In this document: positions 59,125 through 64,000 of the stretch, one piece after another
Position numbering within the stretch: the stretch's first letter is position 1
Layout: each line of letters opens with the position of its first letter
NCBI GenBank assembly: GCA_038502055.1
Contig: JAXRKN010000045.1
Location: 4,858,501-4,922,500 of the forward strand
DNA length: 64,000 nt
Direction: 5' to 3'
Source of the DNA: Tanytarsus gracilentus
Lineage: Eukaryota > Arthropoda > Insecta > Diptera > Chironomidae
Program-made: the position numbers and the translations under genes
The notes under the pieces: generated by a model
Seen by the model: the letters and a program-made list of their open reading frames with translations, nothing else
The model's database searches: none
What the model was told of the DNA's origin: nothing

Positions 59125-62100
59125 TTTGGAGTAAACTAAAAGTTGTTCTCAACACACACAAAAATGTGCAACTCGAGCGATTTTTTCTTTCTCCTTATCA
59201 GCAACGAAGCGAAGGCACTCAAAAAAAATTTGTTTGAGAGAAATTTATTCTCAGCTGAGAGTTTGTTTACTCATGATCATGTGCATGCTTGTTGTGAAAA
59301 TTTTCAGAGCGACATAATTTGTTGAGTTTGCATTAAAAATTGCCCCTTGAAGTTATGCAACGAGGATGGTTTACAAAAAATGAAGAGTGAGTCATTCTAA
59401 AATTACGTCGCGAAGAAAAAAAATATTTTCTAGCATGGCTTAATTTACAATCTAACCCCAAGAAAGGTGTAAAAACACCTCAAAGCTAAAAAATTCAATT
59501 TTCCTAAAAGCGAGAATTAAATTAAAAAGTAATTTGCATTTACTTAAAATCAAAAAGGACTAAATTAATTTTTTTTGTGCTTGAAAAAGTCTCAAGGATT
59601 TTTTCTTCACATTCACTTAACCCATTCATAAATCATTCTCAAATTAAAGCGAAACCATTGTTCACGACTTTCGCTTCTGGATTTTCCTTCGAGACATAAA
59701 GCATGTTTGGTTGGATATTAAAAATGTGTAAATGAAAATGGACTTGAGGGAAAATTTACATTTTCACCCAGAACGCAGTAATGCTATTTGAATTTTGCGG
59801 TGCGAGGAAAATTTGCATTTCAAGGTGAGAGAGGGGTGTTTAATTTAACAGATCCGATGGGGTTAATGTGGTGTTCTGAGTCGGAAATTTTAGCTGACTT
59901 CAAATAACCTAAATTGAAATTTTAATAAATTTTTTAAATCTCTGAAGCATTTTATATAATACAAAAAAAAATTCATTCCAAAGTGAGTTCAAAAATCTTC
60001 TTTAACATCACAAAAGAATAAATTCAAAATTCATGGGATTCTTTTACGATGAGACTCTCAAAACACCAAAAGAGTTATCAATTAATTCAGAGAGTGAAAT
60101 GCATTAAGTTTACATGCTTTGCTTTGTGTTTGAGTTTCGTAATGTGTATGCAGAATGAAGACAACTAAAGAATGACAACGTTCAGAGAGAGATAAATTTT
60201 AATTTGCTGTAAAAGTTTTATGCTTCTTTTAAGAGCTCAAAGTTTATAGCTGTAAAGTTCAAGAAAAAATTATTTGCATTCTTTAAAGCTAGATTAAAAT
60301 AATTAATTTTAAATTTTTAATATTAAATAATTTTTAGTGACCTAATTTTCAAACATCCCTTAACTCAACTCTAAAACACAAAGCGGAAGAAGTGAATTTC
60401 CCACAACGCTTATCTTCCAACAGGGATTTTAAATGTTTTCTTACATATATGGCATAAACGAGAAAGATGTAAATTAGAGAGCATAAAATTGAATTTTTAG
60501 TCTCATGCTAAAAAGTTTCCCCATTGCATTTTAATCATTTACACTTCATCATGCACTTTGTGTGTTGTTTGTAATTAAACGAGTACACTCAAGAGCCTCC
60601 TTACTTAGCATTAATTGGAGAGATTATGGATCTATTTTTATGAAAGGAACTTTCTCATTCTCTCGGACGTGCTTTGCAATTCTGCCAGACATCTTTTCTC
60701 TCTCTCTCTCCCTTTTCTCTCAATGGTAAACTTTTGTCCACAAAGGAATTAAGAAGCTAAGAGAGAGAAAATTCACAGTAATTACGGGAATCTTCTGCAT
60801 AATTTCAAGTCCTTTTCCTGAATCGTTGGACACTTTTATGAGCATTGTAAATTTGGCTATTAACCAGCAGCCGAAAATTTGCTCATGGAGTGAGTGAGGC
60901 AAAAGGAAAACAAGTGAAATTATGTATAATTAATGTTGAACAATGTAATGCCATAAAACCATAATCCTCATTCATTCGTTTCGTTCACAAATTGCATTCG
61001 AGATTGAAAGTTTTAAAATTGCATGCTGGAATGCACACTTTAGAATTTATTACGAACAAATTTTGTGGTTCGAATTTTTTTTTTCATTAAAACTTTTTGC
61101 GCATTTTTAAAATTTTAATTTTGAATCCTAAAATTTTATTTTTAAATTCAAAAAATCCGTTAAATTTCCAATTTTGTTCAATGTCAGAAACTTAAATAGG
61201 TTTTCACAGTTCTTTAACTTTTTTCCTTTCAAACCCATTAAAAAGCTTACACCAGAACGAGGCGAAAAAAATCTGAAATCGCTTCACTTAAATTTTTTTC
61301 TTCTTTTCATGGCACGAGGAAGCATAAAACTGCACTTCCTGATACACAAGCATAAAGAATTACGCGAATGAGCAGCGGCGAGAGAAGAAAGAACAAGTGA
61401 ATGGAGGTCGGGTGTGAAAATTAATCCTATATTTTTATGGCTCCATCTGTCTTGTACAATGTTCTCTCAGTCAGAGCAAAAGCTTTTGTGGAAGGCGAAA
61501 AAAAAGTATTTTTAATTTTTATGACTTTTTTCTTCTTCTTTTTTTACTATGTGTTCTTGTTGAAAGTTTTATGGATTTTTATATTCGCTTTTTGCATGCC
61601 ACCACATTCATTTGGAAACAACGACGAAACTTCAGAAAAACCTGGAAATTGCTGCTAATTTATGCTCGTCCTTTAAGTTGGAGGTTAAATATAAAAAATT
61701 GAGAAGAAACTTGAAAATTTTGTTAGAATTTTTAAATATTTTATAATTTGTATGTCAAACTCAAAAGTTTCAAATGCACTTTTTAGTTTTATCTCAATTT
61801 TTTTTACTCTCATCCTCAACATGAAACGTTAATTGATGCACGTTCAGGTGCACTTGCTCTTTTTTTTATAGAAATTCATTATCATCATTTTATAAACCCC
61901 TCTTACAAAACCGTCGTATCATCATGGATGTACATGAGTCCTTTATGTTACATTGAAAAACCCTTGAAATGGTTCAATTTGAAGCAATTTGGAATTTTGC
62001 CAGCCACATACAAAAAAATTCTTCAATTGCTACCAATTAAGAATACAATGAAGAGAAGTTGAAATTGATGTGAAACAATGTCAGATGTCCATCCGATGCA

Positions 62101-64000
62101 CAAATTGAGCAATGATTTTTTTTGTCTGGAAAATTCAAGAATTCGTTGCTAATTACAAGCACTTTTTATTACAATTTATTGGCGTTTGACTAATTGAGTT
62201 TTTTTTGGGGTTGAACTGAGTGAATTTTTTTATATCAAAACTAAATTTTCTTTGTAAATTTAAAAGGCAAAAATTATTAATTTTTTTCTTGTTTACATTT
62301 TCAGTGCGAAAAATGTAGTATTTTAAAATATGCAGTGTGCAAGTTAATTAAAATTCAAACACAGTAACGATGTTATTTAAAACTTCCTAAAAAATAAAAA
62401 ATTAAACATGTGTAAGTAGTTACCTAATACAAAATTAAGCATTGCCTAGTAATATTTCATATTGAAAATCATGACAAAATGCGGGGTTTAATTTTTTTTA
62501 AATATTTACACGTTTTGAATATAAATTTTTAATTCGTTGACAGTTAAAAAATCTTTTGAAGAAAAATTGATAAATTTAATTTTTTTAAATCAAATTACTT
62601 TATTTGTATTATTTTTTAATTTGTTTACTTGATAAGTTAAAAAGTTATTAAATACTGAATATCAAAAATATAAAATTGAGGTTCGAATCCTAAATAAGTC
62701 AAAAAATTTCTACCATAATTGGAAGTGTTTTTTTATTTTTACTCTGAATTTAAATTTTTTATTTATAACTGGCACTATTATTTTTAAGCTAAATTTAAAT
62801 TAGATTCGTCTTATTAAAAAATGTACTTAAACTGTTTGTAAACATTTCGCACATGCCAGAAACTTCTCTAACGGAATTTTTTCACTCTCAATATTGAGAA
62901 AGAGAGAATGGATAACTTTTTGAGAGATCAAAATCAAGACTATTGCCATAAAAAATAAATTTCTCTCAATTTTCTTTGCGAAAAATTTACAATTCAACTT
63001 CTCTTTCTAGACCAATTAAGAAATCGTCAATAAAATCGCAAGACAGAAAATTAAATTATGAAAAATTAATTTGACTTCAGATCAATTGAGAAATGCTGAA
63101 AAAAACTTTATCGACTCTTAATTGAGTTCGCTGTCAAATGTCAATCATAAAAAACGAAATTAAATGATGAACAAATTAATATAATTCGAGTAAGTGTGTG
63201 AAATATGACAATATTAAACTTTGTGAAGGCCAAGTTTCACTGCCGCATTAAATTGACTATATTTAACGTGAATTTTACTTATGCTGTATAAATTAACACA
63301 TGATGTAGTGACAAATTCTATATTTACAATAATTCATCGTCGAGAGTGTCGAGTTAAGTTTTTTTCACTTCCAACTAAAATCGAGTGAGTGGAAATGAGA
63401 GACGAGCCCTCGCCGAGCGATTGGATGTGAAAATATCGTACGATCGCTTCTGGCTCATTCGACATTTTATTTCTCATCGTTTCAAGTGGATATTAAGCAA
63501 AAAAATGCTAACAAGAAATGACATTTTTTGGCGACTCATGCTAAGTTTTCAATTTTGATTTATTTAAAAAAAATTTATTAATTTTTAAAATTTATTTTAT
63601 TTAATTAAAAGATGAATTTGAAAAAAGTTAAAAACTTATTTTACATTTTATTAAAAGTTCGTTGCACTTTTTCTCCAGTTCCTCTTCACATCGTGTTGAA
63701 TTGTCCCAAAATGAGAGCATTAAATCAATTGAATTCGAAAACTTGAAAGTTATGCTGAGGGATTTTAAACAGGTTTTTGCAGTGTCCATAAATTTTTATT
63801 TTACTTCAAGTTAAAAATTATCATTGACCTTAATGGAAAAGAGACAAGAAAAAATTACGCAAGATTTTCAAAAATCACACATGTAAATTGTGGCGCAAAT
63901 TTTAATATTTGACCTCAGAAAATCAAATAAAGCGCAATTCACAGATTTCAATGGACTTAATCGATTCTTTACCTTTCAATTCTCCTCTCCATCGTGACAA
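59125..64000. other. AT-rich non-coding DNA to the window end
   Basis: No coding exon, RNA gene or clear transposon is recognised. CT-rich runs occur near 60700. One AGGTTCGAATCCT motif lies at 62679-62691. The upstream (5') region of the minus-strand secreted-protein gene is included at 59125-59350; I could not identify its core promoter. Confidence 0.45.

Overview
This 64 kb window is AT-rich animal nuclear DNA with short spliceosomal introns (about 50-100 nt, GT-AG), AATAAA polyadenylation signals, and Inr/DPE and TATA/Inr core promoters. The gene set (vrille, a huckebein-like zinc-finger gene, Slbp, an insect chemosensory protein, a tetraspanin) points to an insect, most likely a dipteran. 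The AT-richness and compact coding exons suggest a lower fly such as a midge, but that last step is inference. Gene models were built by eye from reading frames plus splice sites; nothing was searched against a database.

Layout. 2.0-3.1 kb: a 1.1 kb foldback element with a GC-rich core. 3.9-4.7 kb (+): 3' exons of a tetraspanin. 6.8-7.75 kb (+): complete Slbp (histone stem-loop binding protein) with an E2F-like promoter site. 7.8-31.8 kb: 24 kb without a recognisable coding exon, rich in CACGTG E-boxes, read as the 5' regulatory and intronic territory of vrille. 31.8-34.4 kb (+): vrille, the PAR/NFIL3-type bZIP repressor of the circadian clock. 34.7-35.2 kb: decayed dispersed repeat. 35.47-35.57 kb (+): an intron-containing tRNA-Met(CAT) candidate with a broken inverted partial copy beside it. 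35.9-36.9 kb (-): actin maturation protease (ACTMAP family). 37.1-38.3 kb: a retroposon-like insertion between 23-bp direct repeats. 39.2-47.7 kb (+): two paralogous secreted cysteine-rich (VWC-like) genes flanking a chemosensory protein gene. 51.7-52.5 kb (+): huckebein-like repressor with an Inr+DPE promoter. 56.1-56.9 kb: a longer copy of the 34.7 kb repeat, carrying a 120-bp tandem repeat. 57.7-59.1 kb (-): secreted protein resembling the selenoprotein P N-terminal domain. 59.1-64 kb: no gene seen.

The genes do not form one pathway. The most informative regulatory signal is a pair of perfect E-boxes separated by 7 bp at 10.8 kb, the arrangement known for CLOCK/CYCLE targets, inside the E-box-rich region upstream of vrille. 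The most unexplained signal is a 13-mer, AGGTTCGAATCCT (a tRNA T-arm/B-box look-alike), scattered about ten times through non-coding DNA on both strands.
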